The notes beneath the pieces were generated by a model. It searched no databases. It saw only the letters and a list, made by a program, of their open reading frames with translations, and was not told the origin of the DNA. From NCBI GenBank assembly GCA_902781245.1, contig CACZIP010000160.1:1-5230 (forward strand): DNA of 5,230 bases. Reading direction: 5' to 3'. Positions 5,124 through 5,230 of this stretch are shown piece by piece. Positions within the stretch are counted from its first letter, which is position 1, and every line of letters starts with the position of its first letter. Both the position numbers and the translations under genes were made by a program. This stretch comes from an uncultured Coriobacteriaceae bacterium. GTDB lineage: Bacteria; Actinomycetota; Coriobacteriia; Coriobacteriales; Eggerthellaceae.

Positions 5124-5230
5124 ATGGATGAAACCAAAGACGCAATGAGCGTCGACGAGAAGCGCATGGGTGAGAAGGCGCCCGCGTTGTCCTGGGTAAT
5201 GCTGCTCGTCACCTACCTCGCGAGCATCTG
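5124..5230 (+). CDS. N-terminus of a probable MFS transporter (cut by the right edge)
   Basis: Only 35 codons are visible, from ATG at 5124, which follows a near-perfect ribosome binding site AAGGAGGAG with a three-base spacer. The product has a charged, cytoplasm-like head of about 20 residues (rich in Asp, Glu and Lys), then a hydrophobic stretch from about Leu22 (SWVMLLVTYLAS) that looks like the start of a first membrane helix. This layout fits the major facilitator transporters found near molybdoenzyme genes in Eggerthellaceae, and an import role for the enzyme's substrate would suit the context. The family call rests on a short segment and on context; another membrane protein is possible. 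Confidence 0.6.
   Translation, partial: MDETKDAMSVDEKRMGEKAPALSWVMLLVTYLASI

Noticed and set aside
4822..5148. Plus-strand open frame of 108 codons in the intergenic region
   Set aside because: It would start at a GTG at the palindrome loop without a ribosome binding site, translate the hairpin and overlap the transporter start out of frame.
1..5230. CRISPR array, tRNA or rRNA genes, insertion sequence ends
   Set aside because: No regularly spaced repeats, no cloverleaf-like sequence and no transposase reading frame were found in the window.

Overview
The window looks like an accessory catabolic or respiratory locus of a gut actinobacterium of the Coriobacteriia, most likely Eggerthellaceae (Eggerthella, Gordonibacter, Adlercreutzia or a relative). 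This is inferred from the moderately high GC content, the strong purine-rich Shine-Dalgarno sequences, and a cytoplasmic molybdopterin oxidoreductase of the type these bacteria carry in many paralogues, close to a probable MFS transporter. It is not proven from sequence alone.

Layout. Three genes lie on the minus strand and one on the plus strand. In minus-strand order: (1) a 581-residue AAA+ ATPase of the MoxR/CbbQ-like type with a large unrecognised N-terminal region (4761 to 3016); (2) a 293-residue protein with a probable degenerate von Willebrand A-like domain (2956 to 2075), 59 bp downstream and probably co-transcribed; (3) after a 200-bp gap, the first 624 residues of a large molybdopterin oxidoreductase that runs off the left edge (1874 to 1). 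On the plus strand, diverging from the ATPase gene across a 362-bp intergenic region, starts a probable MFS transporter (5124 onward), cut by the right edge after 35 codons.

How the genes may work together (inference). Cytoplasmic molybdoenzymes without a Tat signal, encoded near MFS transporters, are the arrangement known for several catechol dehydroxylases of Eggerthella and Gordonibacter: the transporter imports an aromatic substrate, and the enzyme, with a small Fe-S partner, removes or moves a hydroxyl group. Between enzyme and transporter sits an ATPase/vWA-like pair. In characterised pairs such as CbbQ/CbbO, NorQ/NorD, CobS/CobT and RavA/ViaA, the MoxR-type ATPase and vWA protein activate or metallate a partner enzyme. 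A role in maturing the adjacent molybdoenzyme is therefore the main hypothesis this window offers. The pair could equally be an unrelated cassette, and its ATPase has odd features (Asn after the Walker A lysine, and a possible class II amidotransferase-like N-terminal region lacking the catalytic Cys).

Non-coding structure is rich. The divergent region contains a perfect 37-bp inverted repeat with a 4-nt loop, a candidate minus-strand terminator overlapped by a candidate promoter, and further small inverted repeats. A degenerate copy of one arm of the big palindrome (26 of 32 positions, all differences transitions) lies between the ATPase and vWA-like genes. The gap before the molybdoenzyme gene holds a two-part direct repeat about 43 bp apart and an inverted repeat next to the ribosome binding site, suggesting that gene has its own control.
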